From contig MNCI01036636.1 in assembly GCA_015680685.1 (NCBI GenBank), forward strand, positions 261,299-325,298: 64,000 bases of DNA, written 5' to 3'. Under the pieces are notes generated by a model. It was not told the origin of the DNA. It saw only the letters and a program-made list of their open reading frames with translations, and searched no databases. The position numbers and the translations under genes were made by a program. Source of the stretch: Gnetum montanum (taxonomy: Eukaryota > Streptophyta > Gnetopsida > Gnetales > Gnetaceae). Positions 1 to 11,245 of this stretch are shown one piece after another (position 1 is the stretch's first letter; the number at the start of each line of letters is the position of its first letter).

Positions 1-1592
1 GCTACTCTGAATGAAATCCGTGAGCCTATTGTGGAAGCCCATCTACTGGTTATTTTCAAAGGAGTAATTAATGACTTCATCAAGTCTAAACTATATTACC
101 TTGCCCCTCGCTCCTTATGTCAGGCTTTTGCCCAAACCAAGAACATCCAAGATGCTACTGAGGCTAGAAAAGACCTAGTGTATGTGGCTTATAAAAATGC
201 CAACAACAAAGGTAAAGATAAAGGGAAAACAACAACGATGACAGTAGCTACGCTGGCCGAGGACGCCAAGAAGAAGAATAACAAAAGGCACCCACAACGC
301 CTATCGAGACCACGGCTAGTGCAAGCAGCACCGGCTCAGAAGCAGTTCCCCTTGCACAGCCCCCCGAATCAAAATTGAACTTCAAGCATAAAGATCGCTC
401 AAAATATACAGCCCTGCCTATAAAACATTCAAAACTATTGAAACAATTATTAGGGGTAGGATATATTCAGAATAAAAAAGTATCCAAAGAAGCTCTGCAG
501 TGTCACAAGTGCCATTGTGAATTGTTGAAGAATCCTTCTTTAGCCCTACCTAACGAACCCCCAATTCCGAAGTCTTTTAGGCTAGACCATTTTTGTGATT
601 ACCATCAGTTGTGTGGTCACGATACCAATTACTGATGGGAGTTGAAGGACGATATTCAATGCATGATTGATGATGGTTCTCTGAAACTAGACGGTAGTAG
701 TCCAACATGTCCCAAAAACTAGGCGATGCATGTGTACAAAGATCCATTAAACACAAATAACGCACCCTACACCATCAACATGGCAAGTATAGACAATGAA
801 GGGAAGGTACCACCCAAGCGACCCTTTGTTTTACATGTACCTACCAGTTCACCTCAGGGGGCAAGTTCTTTACCAGTAGTTAGCGGTGCCTCGAGGCCAC
901 CCTTTGTTATTTGGGCGCCCTCTCAGACATTAGCTTAGTCTCATGTTAACAATAAATCCGTGGCCACGCCCGCACCTACTCCTAAGGTTCCTTATATCCT
1001 TAGGGTACCAAAACCACTGGATGCCCCTTTCACACAGGGGTAAGCTTCTAACCAAAATCATCAACTGCCACCCAATAAAAAGAAGGAAGGAGATGCATCA
1101 ATCAGTGTCACCAAAAACCACTCTACGCTAGGCTTCGCTAAGCCCAGGCCCCTGGCCTCTGTCCTTGCACCTGCACCTTATGGGCAAGATAGGGGTACGG
1201 AAACACAACCACCTCCCCTCGAAAGGAAGAAATACAACCCTCCAACTGATGCTATTCCACCTCGAGAGATTTGTCTCTTAGGGTGAATGGAAGAAGAAAG
1301 AGCGGACAGGTAACCCAACCAAGAGCGGGATCTCCTCGACGCATTTACGCAAGTCAAGTAGGCTCTAAAATAGAAGAACATGACATTGAGCCTCTATGAC
1401 TTGTTGATGAAGTCTCAAAAGCATCATGAGGCTATGATCCGTATGCTGACATCCATACCTGTGGATGAAGGCTTACCAGCGGAGGAGGAAGAGATACATG
1501 CTGTCATGTTTCCCTCCACCGTTGAGCGACCCAAACCTACCCCATTGACCTTTCACGATGAATCCATTAAAGATGATCCTAAGAAAGGTTGA
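1..1592 (+). pseudogene. gag: Element A gag, C-terminal part, plus gag-protease linker
   Basis: The window begins inside the capsid region (TLNEIREP), matching the middle of element B gag at about 34790. Downstream comes a knuckle-like motif near 590-635 of the pattern C-DYHQLC-GHDT-Y followed by a stop where B reads C. The end of the block (about 1380-1592) is a conserved linker with MLTSI and FHDESIK. The reading frame shifts near 370 and then stays mostly in one frame with stops. Gag packages genomic RNA in the cytoplasmic particle. B supplies the missing N-terminal half by comparison. Family assignment is firm; the copy is non-functional. Confidence 0.85.
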
Positions 1593-1599
1593 GTGATGA

Positions 1600-2202
1600 T
1601 AGAACCCATGTTCATCACCATCCAGGTTCGTCAACATCAGATCCGGAGCACGTTGACGATGGCGCGGCTACGAATGTCATCCCTTATCCTATAGTGGATA
1701 AGCTGGGCCTGGTCGACCAGATCAGTCCTACAATGACATCGTGCCTAAATTCGTTCAACAGGCATGATTTGAAGTCAAGGGGATGGTGCATATCAAATTT
1801 GTGGCAGGGGATCAGTTTTCGACAGATGCCACATTTATCGTTGTCGAGGAGAGGCCTGGCTTCAACCTAATTCTAGGGAGGTCCTGGTTAGCCCAACTGA
1901 GGGAAGTTTTGTTATTGATATACTAAGAAATACACCTGCCTTATGCAGGGGAAGAGGTAGTAATACATGGTGATGAAATAACTCCTAGGACCGTTAATAA
2001 CATCGAGGAAGAACGAGGTTCAGAAATCAAAATGCCTGAAGATCAAACCCATGTCCAAACCTCTGAACAAGTTGAAATGAATGATGAAATCCTAGCCTGG
2101 GCTGACTTGCCATTTCAAGGGGAGGAAGATGATGTGGAGGAGTCAGTCCATAAATCTCCTCACCCCTACGCACCACTCAACATGAAAGCCGTCAAGAAAT
2201 AA
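1600..2202 (+). pseudogene. Element A aspartic protease region
   Basis: The active-site motif reads VDDGAATNVIPY (about 1655-1690), where retropepsins usually have D-T/S-G-A. The second motif, NLILGRSWLA, lies near 1860-1895, as expected for the flap-to-C-terminus part of the fold. About 100 codons of acidic tail follow, ending at a stop at 2200-2202. A frameshift just before the active site separates it from the gag frame. The same motifs occur in B at 36430-36690, where the active site is also DDGA, so this spelling is a family feature and not a mutation of one copy. Confidence 0.8.
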
Positions 2203-2902
2203 TTACGGGCTAACAATTTACCTGCATTGTATTTACGCACATCATTACATTTTCACGAGTTTTTTCATTTATGCTTATCAAATTTGACTGTGATTTTTCT
2301 TTAATATACATATATTTACATCTTCTATCTATTACGCTATTTACGTTTCCCAGTTTACGCCATTTACGCTTCTTCTAGACTTCTATTAGTCATATTAGTA
2401 CAATTATGCAAACATGCACACTTTGAACAATTACATTCCCTGACGTACGTAGATGGCCCGCAATGGCCTAAAACTAGTAATGGCCCACAACGGCCTAAAA
2501 CTAGTAATGGCCAGCAACGGCCTAAAACTAGTAATGGCCCTCAATGGCCTAAAACTAGTAATGGCCCGCAACAACCTAAAACTAGTAATGGCCCGCAACG
2601 GCCTAAAAACTAGTAATGGCCCGCAACGGCCTAATACTAGCTAATCCATTTGCATCTTCTACAAACGCTATGTGATGGCCCACAATGGCCTTAAACTAGC
2701 GACGACATTCTACAGTAATAATAACGCAACCTATCCAAAACCTTCAACAATTATATTTACGCTTTGTATAAATAAAGACATAAAATTAAAAGTTATAAAG
2801 AAAATCTCATGATTAACCATGCCAAGATTCACATTGCCATTGTTTAATTTCATAAATAAAATTATGCGTAACCATAGTTACGCATCGCCTCTAATACCAC
2901 TG
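2203..2902 (+). other. Element A spacer between protease and antisense gene, with minisatellite
   Basis: No sense coding signal was seen. The stretch is T-rich with scattered ttacgc motifs and holds the 27-bp minisatellite. In Ogre elements this position (between protease and RT) is the start of a spliced intron. I did not find a donor site that I trust here. The antisense gene ends at the right edge of this stretch. Confidence 0.5.
2452..2643 (+). repeat. 27-bp minisatellite, seven contiguous units
   Basis: The unit is close to ATGGCCCGCAACGGCCTAAA plus ACTAGTA, repeated seven times with one to three changes per unit. A diverged extra unit sits at about 2673-2699. Because 27 is divisible by three, one frame stays open and would encode a nonapeptide repeat, but nothing suggests it is translated. 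Element B has only three contiguous units plus one isolated unit at the same place, so copy number has changed since the copies separated. Confidence 0.95.
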
Positions 2903-5900
2903 TCACCAGTATCCCTTAAGTCTGCCTCTAAGCCAAAAAAAATTGTCCTCGAGTGGGCCGTCCCTTTTAGAGAGTATTCCTTCATGAGGAATGTCATCTT
3001 CACAGGGTTCTTGCACTAACAATGGCTCCCCAATAGGACGATCTGTGTCATTACGCTCAACTTCTTGAACGCGTTCCTCACCCTGTCCACCTTCTTCATC
3101 CACTCCTTCTACCTACATATAATAAATACATAAGCAGAAGCCATGATAGGATAAATCAAAAAATTTAAATTCAATAACACTCAAACTTACTCGTGATGGT
3201 CCTGCATCCGCAACAAAGGAGAGTTGATCTAAATCAACCCACAGGCGTTGCATAATTTTGTCTTCAGTTAACTCAGACCAAACTCCATCCCCTAGATTAG
3301 TTCCAGCCTTCACCTTCCCTTTCTCCACGCTAGTCCATTGGGGTGGCTTGGGGAAGAAAGTAGGAACTATAGTCTCTTCCCCGGGAAGAGTAATTTCCCT
3401 TTTCGGGGACGCGATTATCGTTACCTGCTCTTGGAACTTCTCGATGGCCTTAGATGCACCAATGACATTGAGGAACATCTGCAAGGATTGAGCTTCAATG
3501 GCAGAATCTCAATAGTGCTAATGATAAGCGATGCTTTCTAGCTTATACAAATGCTTATGATCTTTTTCTTTTTGCCCCCACTCTTGGACACTTGCGCAAA
3601 AGTCCTTCCAATCCTAGTTCTTTTGGGCCAAGAGCTCTATTTGCATCCTTTCCTCCACCAATTCGTGACTGGTTTGTATGCTATTTTTGACCGCAATCCA
3701 GTAGTGAGTGTAGTCAATGATAGCCGTCCGCCAGTCCTCTTCACCCATTCTTCACACTTGCAAGAATTCACATCGCGATCTTAAGTCTCCGACCTCTTTA
3801 GTTATAGACATCCTTTCCTTGTCTGACCTCTACAGCTTCTTCTAGAGGTCTTCATTGACGTTTTGACTCTCCCACAAGGAGCAGGTTAAGCATAATGCAT
3901 ATTTACGCATTTCCTCATAAATGTTGCATGGTACGACCGTGTCGTCCGGTGAAGGCTCCACAGTATCCAAATTAATGGCCTACGTAGAGTCCCATCACAG
4001 GCAAGCTCCTAATAACAAATATTAAATCAAACCTAAATAAACATTACAACCTTCTAATAAAATAAGCCTAATATAGCCATAACATACCATCCCCAGGATC
4101 AACGCACTCGAGGTGCTTGATCATATCACTTACAACGCCTTCCATGAAGGCAAATTTATCAGGGAATTCCCCCCATACTCTGCTTACAACGGCAGACGGG
4201 GATGCACCTCCTTCATCTGTAGCGTAATTAAGTCAAAATTTTTGGTTACTAATAGAATTCCTTAAAACTTTTTAGTAGACTAATTACCTCTGCCTATCCC
4301 AGTGGGGAGTTTGTTAATGTTTTCCACCTCCTCCCTCTCTTCATGCACAAGGGTCTGTGCATCACTTACTCTAATGGCCGGGGCCTCCTCTTCCAAAACT
4401 AGGGCCTCTTCTCCACGGCGTAATATCACCGTCCCTATTTTAGCGGTCAGTCGCCCTATAGGTCTCCCTGTTTATGCCACATAACACATTTAAATAATTC
4501 AGAATACCCTGAATAAATTTGTGTGGTATAACAATTGCCATAACTTTTACTATGTATTTACACTTACCAGGCAGAGGTTTACTCCGCTGACACACGACTT
4601 GCACAGTTCTGCGCGTGCCACTTGCTGGTTCCGTAGGCGCCTCGGTTAGATGAGGCATTTTTCACTTAATCGAGGCATCTACTATCTCTGCCACCAAGAG
4701 CTTTCCCCATGACGCATCACCGGTGTAAGTGGGAAGCACCCCACCTACACTGTTAGGACCTCGTATCCAAGGTGCCACCACATCCCTAGTCGTTATAGAA
4801 AGTGACTTCCCAATTCTCTCCGGAGGATCTTGTGACCGAGTAGTGCCAAAGAGATGGGAGATCCAAGGTTTGGATAACTAGCCTCGATCCTGTTGCACCC
4901 AGATCCCATTCCTCTGGAGAACGAAAAATTTGGCAAAACACCGGAGGCAAGCTATGAAGAAGGCGAAGTGCACACTAAAACAAGACTCAAGCTTCTGGTG
5001 GAGCGTGATCATCTCAGTGCGTAACCCCTCAGCGAAATAGCTTGCCCAGTCGAATGAGGTCCCTTCCTCAATTACCTCTCGCATAATATGGGCCTGTTCT
5101 ATAGTAAAGAACTTCCCCTGCGAGAGTGTTCTGGGGAAGGCCTGGGCTCGGAAGAGGGGATAAATGGTCTTGACAACCTCCAACTTGATCTTCTCATAGG
5201 GAATCCCCTTCATATCCTTCTTAGTTCCTACACAATCCTCCAGCTCTTCCTAACATTTAACGCTTCTGCTTGATTTTTCCTCTATGAGAATACCGTCAGA
5301 GGGGACGCCGAAGAGGTCAGTAAACAACTGAGTGTCGATATCAAAACATTCAGCTCCCTTGCTGAAGGAGTTAACCAGGGTTAACATTTTACTTTCAAGG
5401 ACATCAGGGGTTATGGCTAGAAATAAATGCATCAGCCTCGCTTCCCGCAGCTTAGTGACCAATGCAACTGGGGCCGCCATGTGGCTAAGCCAGCGTTGTG
5501 CTTTCTTTATGTCGCCATAATGGAAGAGGAGGGTGTTTGCCTCGTGGCTAGAAATCATGATGGTAATCTCTCGGGATTCCCTGACTGATAACACAAGATG
5601 CAAGTCAAGATAGTGAAAACACTATTACACAAAATTTTAAAAAACAAAAAAAAATAATATCCTATAAGCAAAAAAACCTCATCAAGTCCAAATGGCAAAG
5701 GAAATGGGAGAAGCTTCCTTTGCATGTCCACGAGGGTGAGGGGTGGGTTCAAAGTCCATTCCTCATGTAACCATTCAAGATTCTGACAAGTCTTGAAGGA
5801 ATTAGCATAACGGGTGGGATACTCAGGAATTTTGAAGGTCATTTGCCCCATTACACTGCTGGGCACGTTACTAGTGGACATAAACTCATTTATTGCCGTT

Positions 5901-6898
5901 TCGGTCTAGGTCAATGTATCATTATTCCCACTAACCCATTTTCATTGATGAAGAACCTATATCATATGGCACATTACCATCTTATGCTTTGCAAATTCGA
6001 ACATTAGAAAACATGCTAACAACACCATAAGTAAAACAACTTACCCTCCTGAATAATACACTGTGCCTGGTGGATTATGAAAGTAAGTTGAGACATGATG
6101 AGCCATGAACAAAGTATTATATGCATGATAATAGCTAAATTTGGGCATCTCCCAGATCCAACTTAGATGCCTCAATCCTCTAGCTCTAAGTTCGCAGTCT
6201 TTGGGACGGCCAGTATCAATAGCCCCATCTATCAGGAAAGCTAGAATGCCCTGTGTAGAACCAACTAATAGATGTTCCAAAATAGTGCCAGCCACATTTC
6301 TTGACAAATGCAACCACACAATAATACTATAATTACATAGCAAAAATTGCAGAAACTCCAGCGCACCCTTCCAGAACCATATAGCCTTCCCCTGCAAACG
6401 AGTCTGAGGTGGAGGAACATTGGGTACGAGAGCGTTTATACAACATAAAACCCCAACTATGTCCAAAACGATTAGGATAGGTTTCACCATGATATTATAT
6501 AGAAAATAAACATGTTACCATCTAGATTCTATTGCATGCTTAAACTATAGGAAAAATTACAAATTACACTTTAACCATACAGTCGAAATCACTTAAACCC
6601 TTGCATCAGTACAAGGTTTGTCTCAAACAATGGCGATAGACGTAATACTGTTGTCTAGATCCTCATTTTAATATGAGGTCTACATCATAAAACTCTAGTT
6701 TATGCAGGTGATGCTAAAGGATAAATACAAGAAAAAGCATACCACCAAAAGCAACCCGAGTAAGTAAGGGGTGGCCTACCGATTCAGGGGAGTGACATCT
6801 CTCACTTCGACCAAGGCCTGCGAAGCACGCTACAGGCTCCCTTGTACCTTGTCAATTTTGGCCAATTTGGTATTCTTTTCTCTCACCTTTGGTGCCAT
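2903..6898 (-). pseudogene. Element A antisense gene, eight exons, decayed
   Basis: Gene model on the minus strand: exons 6898-6780, 6494-6045, 5956-5683, 5584-4568, 4455-4288, 4216-4088, 4008-3191 and 3112-2903, about 1,060 codons. Introns are 71-285 bases. Most junctions are GT..AG, for example CTG|GTAAGTG at 4568 and GAG|GTAATTA at 4288. Exon 1 starts MAPK. Exon 2 carries an FCP1/NIF-like phosphatase domain (VLDIVGVL, nucleophile Asp at 6461-6463; NTL and NPP with 11 residues between). Exons 3-6 match no family I recognise. Exon 7 looks coiled-coil and exon 8 is acidic. In this copy the intron 1 acceptor AG became AA, the intron 3 donor GT became AT, exon 3 has a 1-base deletion, and several stops are present. 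Exon sizes 119, 450, 129 and 818 equal those of element B. The gene lies wholly inside the retroelement, antisense to gag and pol. The model is inference from sequence; no transcript was seen. Confidence 0.8.
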
Positions 6899-7348
6899 TG
6901 TTACACTACTAAACACCTTCATGAATAACGCACTGCAATCTTTTTCTCTTTCTCCTTCTCTCTGCGTTAGCCGAAAATTCGAATTCGTGATAGCCAACAG
7001 CCTGTGTTCGATAAGAATTGCCTACTTATATGCAAAACTAACAGACTTGATGCCTGATTAAGGTGAGACTTGCCCAAATGCTAGTGCTAGTATGAGCTGG
7101 AACCCAAATATTAGGGCATTAGTTACGGTAGATATTGCATGCATTATGGTCTGAAATGACCTTAAACTACTACATCTTATCACCTCGTAATCAGGTCACA
7201 TTAATTACAGGCTATTCACGGTATCCAAGATTCAGTTAGCTCTTCATGCTTGGCAACGTCATGCCATACTTTTTTTCAAAAATATGCCATGCATCATACG
7301 TTAATACTGGCAACATCTAACTTAGCATTTTCCTAACCACTTTCATAT
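6899..7348. other. Element A bidirectional spacer: antisense promoter side and region before RT
   Basis: On the minus strand this is the 5' flank and 5' UTR of the antisense gene. On the plus strand it leads into the RT frame. A pyrimidine-rich run ending in ttacag at 7358-7363 could be a sense-strand splice acceptor, as expected if the protease-RT interval is an Ogre-type intron. No ORF of interest was seen. Confidence 0.4.
7021..7033 (-). promoter_or_regulatory. TATA-like box of element A antisense gene
   Basis: The minus strand reads GCATATAAGTAGG, about 125-130 bases upstream of the exon 1 ATG (6898-6896). Element B has GCATATAAGT at the same spacing (41820-41811). Conservation of a TATA-like word and its spacing in two otherwise diverged spacers suggests a promoter. 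There is no functional evidence. Confidence 0.5.
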
Positions 7349-9022
7349 TTGACAAATTTACAGGACAGTTCGCAAATTGGCAAAACTTTATCTGCACCCC
7401 TAGCCTTAACAGGCCCACATGGGAAAATCATTAGACAATTTGGTCCCATGCTAGTAGAAACTAGTCTTACCCTCAATGACACAACTATAGCCACGACGGA
7501 AACATCTCTAGACTGGCCAGAACAATTGACGCATACGCTAGACCTGGAGGCTGGAGATGTAACCGAAGACCCCCTTAACGACGTCTCTGTGGTTACACAT
7601 AAAGGTGAGACTAAAACTCTTAAGGTTAGTTCTTTACTGGACCAAAACGCACATGACAACATAAAATATGTCCTTCAGAACAACATCACAGTGTTCGCAT
7701 GGTCATACGAAGATATGCTGGGACTAGACCCAAGATTAATACAACACGACATAATTCTAGATCCCCATATTAAAACAATTAGACAAAAGGCACAAAAAAT
7801 TAAGCCATAAGTCACACTAGTAGTACATGATGAGATCACTGAACTGTACTAGGCTAATTTCATTCGTGCAGTCGATTACTCAGACTGGGTGTCCAATATT
7901 GTAGTTGTCCCAAAAAATTTTGGAGGGATACGCATCTGCATAGACTTCCAAGACTTAAACAAAGCTACAATCAAGGATAATTTTCCGCTATCGAGTATTG
8001 ACCAACTAGTGGATACAACCACTGGGCATGCACTTTTATCCTTCATGGATGGCTTCTCAGGGTATAATCAAATTCCCATCAACCCAGAACACTAGCTGAC
8101 AACAACATTCATGACACCCTGGGGGACCTTTTGTGACACTATGATGTCTTTTGGTTTACAAAATGCTAGAGCTACGTATGAACGAGCTATGACATACATC
8201 TTTAGCGATTACCTCCTAGGCAGACTAAATTATTATGTTAACGATATAGCTATTAAGTCTCTAAGGTCAGAAGATCATTTAGAGGATTTGGAGTTAGTCC
8301 TTAAAAGATGCTCTAAATACGACCTACGGCTTAACCCAAATAAGTGTGTATTTGGAGTCAAAACTAGACGCATGCTAGGGTTTGTGGTATCAGAAACTGG
8401 TATACGAGTAGACCCTGACAAAGTCAAAGCCATTTTTGAATTGACACCCCCTACAAATCTCAAGCAATTACACGGATTGCAAGGGAGATTACAATTTATC
8501 AAGCGGTTCATTTCAAGACTAAAAAATAAGCTACAACCCATGCAACATCTACTTAAAAAGGGGGTTAATTTCGAATGGACAGACGATTGTCAGTGTGCGT
8601 TTGATAGCTTGAAGCAAGAACTTCAATGCTTGCCAACAATATTTCAGCCACAAAGGGATCAACCGTTCTACATTTACCTCGCAACATCAGATGTAGCCTT
8701 AGCTGCATTACTCCGTCAAAAGAGAAATGATGGGTCAGAAGTAGCCATATACTACTTGAGTCATGCTCTATGTGCATATGAAATGATGTATAATGAGGTA
8801 GAGTGTAATTGTTTAGCGTTAGTATTTACGCTCAACAAGTGTAGACACTATCTCTTCCATAGCCAGGTCAACATAATCTACAAAAATAACATCCTTAGGG
8901 CTATTACACACAATCTGTATGAAAGTAGTAAGATAGCTCGTTGGAAAGCTATCACGACAGAATTCGATTTGCATTACATTGGTCAATCTTCTACGAAAGG
9001 CCAAGCGATAGCTGATCAATAA
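7349..9022 (+). pseudogene. pol: Element A reverse transcriptase and first RNase H
   Basis: The block opens with the pol lead-in FAWSYEDM (about 7695). RT motifs follow: VPKNFGGIRICIDFQDLN (7908 on), the LLSFMDGFSGYNQI palm motif (about 8033), and the catalytic box, which reads YVND at 8234-8245 instead of YxDD, so one catalytic Asp is lost. RNase H follows with FYIYLATSDVALAALL, YYLSHAL and the tail KGQAIADQ, ending at a stop at 9020-9022. One frame with two internal stops (about 7808 and 8093) spans the block. Function in the family: copying genomic RNA to DNA inside the particle. This copy cannot work. Confidence 0.92.
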
Positions 9023-9663
9023 CATCACCTATTGACAGTCAGGCGACCATAGAGCTTGAATTTCTAGACGAGCATATACATAGTTTAAGCCCTGTCCTAA
9101 TAGGCCTCGAAGCAACGTTACATTTTGACAGAGCTTCAACTGCTAGAGGCGGTAGTGCCTCCACAGTCATTACACTATCACCTAAGGATGTCTGTCTTCA
9201 CGCTTACCACTTGAACTTCCCCTATACGAACAATGTGGCAGAGTACGAGGGGCTCCTCAGGGGATTATTAACAACTAGAGAGCTCGATGTTCAACACCTA
9301 GCGATTAGGGGCAATTCGATGCTTGTTATAAATCAAATCACAGGATTCTACACCTGCAAGGCTACACATTTACAACCCTACTGCGATATGGCTAAAGATC
9401 TTCTAAAGCAGTTCGCAGCAACTGATTCCCAACACGTGCCTCGAAATGACAACACGCTAGCCGATGCATTGGCTAAATTAGCTTTAAATGTGCCGTCGCA
9501 CCTATTCGACACTTGTCCCACCTTAATAACAGAGTGTACAGATCCTATCATTCAGACGGCACAAATATCTTCACTACTCGAGCATAAAATGCTAGAGTGG
9601 TATGATAACATTAAAACCTACCTCCTGCATGACGAACCACCACACGAGCTAACATGCACATAA
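9023..9663 (+). pseudogene. Element A second (archaeal-type) RNase H
   Basis: After a frameshift the motifs are LHFD (first acidic residue), NNVAEYEGLLRGL (Glu), IRGNSML and ADALAKLA (last Asp). The third acidic position is Asn here but Asp in B (IRGDLM). This extra RNase H domain between the Ty3 RNase H and integrase defines the Tat/Ogre lineage in plants. The start of the domain, about 9115, is in a different frame from the RT block. Confidence 0.85.
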
Positions 9664-10838
9664 AAAGATGCAATTCACAAGCGAGCTAGGAAGTACATCA
9701 TCATAGGAGATAGTACCCTCTATAGATTCTCTTTTGATGGAGTACTGCTTACTTGCGTTAACAAAGACCAGGCACAACGAATAGTCAGCGAAGTCCATGA
9801 GGGACTATGCGGCGGACACGTAGCACTATGAGCCATGGCCTCTAAAATCTGTCGCTTAGGGTATTATTGGCCGTATATGGAAAAAGACTATCTTAAAAAG
9901 GTTAAAACATGAGACACATATCAATGTTACACAAACCTGATACACGTTTCACGTACGGAACTACACATGACTCAGATTACATGGCCCTTTCAACAATGGG
10001 GATTAGACATTATAGGGCCTATCACACCAAAATTTTCTATAGGTCACAGCTTCATAATAACTACTACTAAGTATTTCATGAAGTGAGTGGAAGCCATCCC
10101 TTGTGAAAGATCACATCTCAACAGGTCTGCCATTTCATTTTAGACAACATCGTAACTAGATTTGGCCTCCCGATGACTATCGTAATTGACAATGGGCCAT
10201 AATTCAGCAGTGTGGAAACCAAATCTTTTTGTAATAGCCTTGGTATCAAACAATATTTTTCCTCGCCTTACTACCCGCAAGCGAATGGTCAAGCTGAAGC
10301 AACAAATAAGGTCATTATCAATTTGCTCAAGAAAATGCTTAGCAGCAACAAAAGACGATGGCACGAAAAGATCCTCTATGTGCTATGGGCGTATCATACC
10401 ACATGTAGAAAAGCTACAGACAGTACACCCTATAGCCTAGTCTATGAATCTGAGGCGGTGCTACCCTTTGAATTACAAGTTTCTTCTCTACGGATGGTCC
10501 TCTTCACGATTATAAATGATACTCAACACACCGAGTCTTGGATCATGGATTTGGACTTAGTAGAGGAGAAACGAATACAGACGCTTGATACCATCAAAAA
10601 GTATCAAGATAAGAAGAGGTAGAAGCATTGTCATAATCTTTAACAATGTTCGATAAAGAGAGGAGATTTAGTTCTCAAGGATGTTCATGAACCAGTAGGC
10701 AAGTTCTCTGCAAACTGGGAAGGCCCCTCCTTGGTAGCTGATGTGTATGGAAACGACGCATTCAAGGTAGCAGATATCGACGAAAACGAGCTATCAAATA
10801 TTATGAACCATATATACCTACTGCGGTATTATATCTAG
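9664..10838 (+). pseudogene. pol: Element A integrase
   Basis: The zinc-binding HHCC region is recognisable near 9790-9930 with changes. The core has GLDIIGP (about 9990), IDNGP (about 10185) and NGQAEATNK (about 10283-10310), so the three acidic positions of the D,D-35-E triad are traceable. The C-terminal part has PVGKFSANWEGP near 10695-10730 and ends at the LRYYI* equivalent. Stops occur at several places. Integrase inserts the DNA copy into nuclear DNA. This copy is dead. Confidence 0.88.
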
Positions 10839-10860
10839 CTATATATCTATTGTTAACATC

Positions 10861-11245
10861 AGGCATGGTGTAATCGTCTGCTACGACGTAAAACTGGCAA
10901 TGTTGTACAGGTCTGCCATGACATGAAACTGACATTTCTTGCACGCATCCGCCACGACACTAATCCGGCATCGACTGTCCGCCATGACATAAAATTGTTG
11001 AAGGTAAGCATCCATCTACTGAGACATAAAACTAGCACATAATTGTCCCTGGGTCACAATATGAAACTGACATCCATAGCACAGTCTATTGAGACCATAA
11101 ACCAGCTCTACCACTGTCTGCTATGACATAAAACTAGCATTTTTCAGTCTGCCCAGACGTTAAACTAGGACCATGGTCTGCTGAGACTTAAAATCAGCAA
11201 CAACAGTCTACCAAGACTTAAAACTGAGACCTACAAACTGCCGAC
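10861..11245 (+). repeat. Element A 3' UTR tandem repeats (about 30-36 bp, degenerate)
   Basis: About ten copies of a core close to CTGCYAYGACATAAAACTGGC are separated by 8-15 variable bases. The array starts directly after the integrase stop. The same array, in better condition, is in B at 45560-46115. Hypervariable tandem repeats in this position are known from Tat/Ogre elements. Confidence 0.85.

Noticed and set aside
2453-2644. 63-codon frame with nonapeptide repeat
   Set aside because: Produced by the 27-bp minisatellite; the element B array is shorter and not preceded by a start in frame. No sign of selection.
10861-11245. CRISPR-like array (conserved 20-base repeat, variable spacers)
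   Set aside because: Repeats are degenerate, spacers are short and uneven, the locus is the 3' UTR of a plant retrotransposon, and the same array recurs in B.
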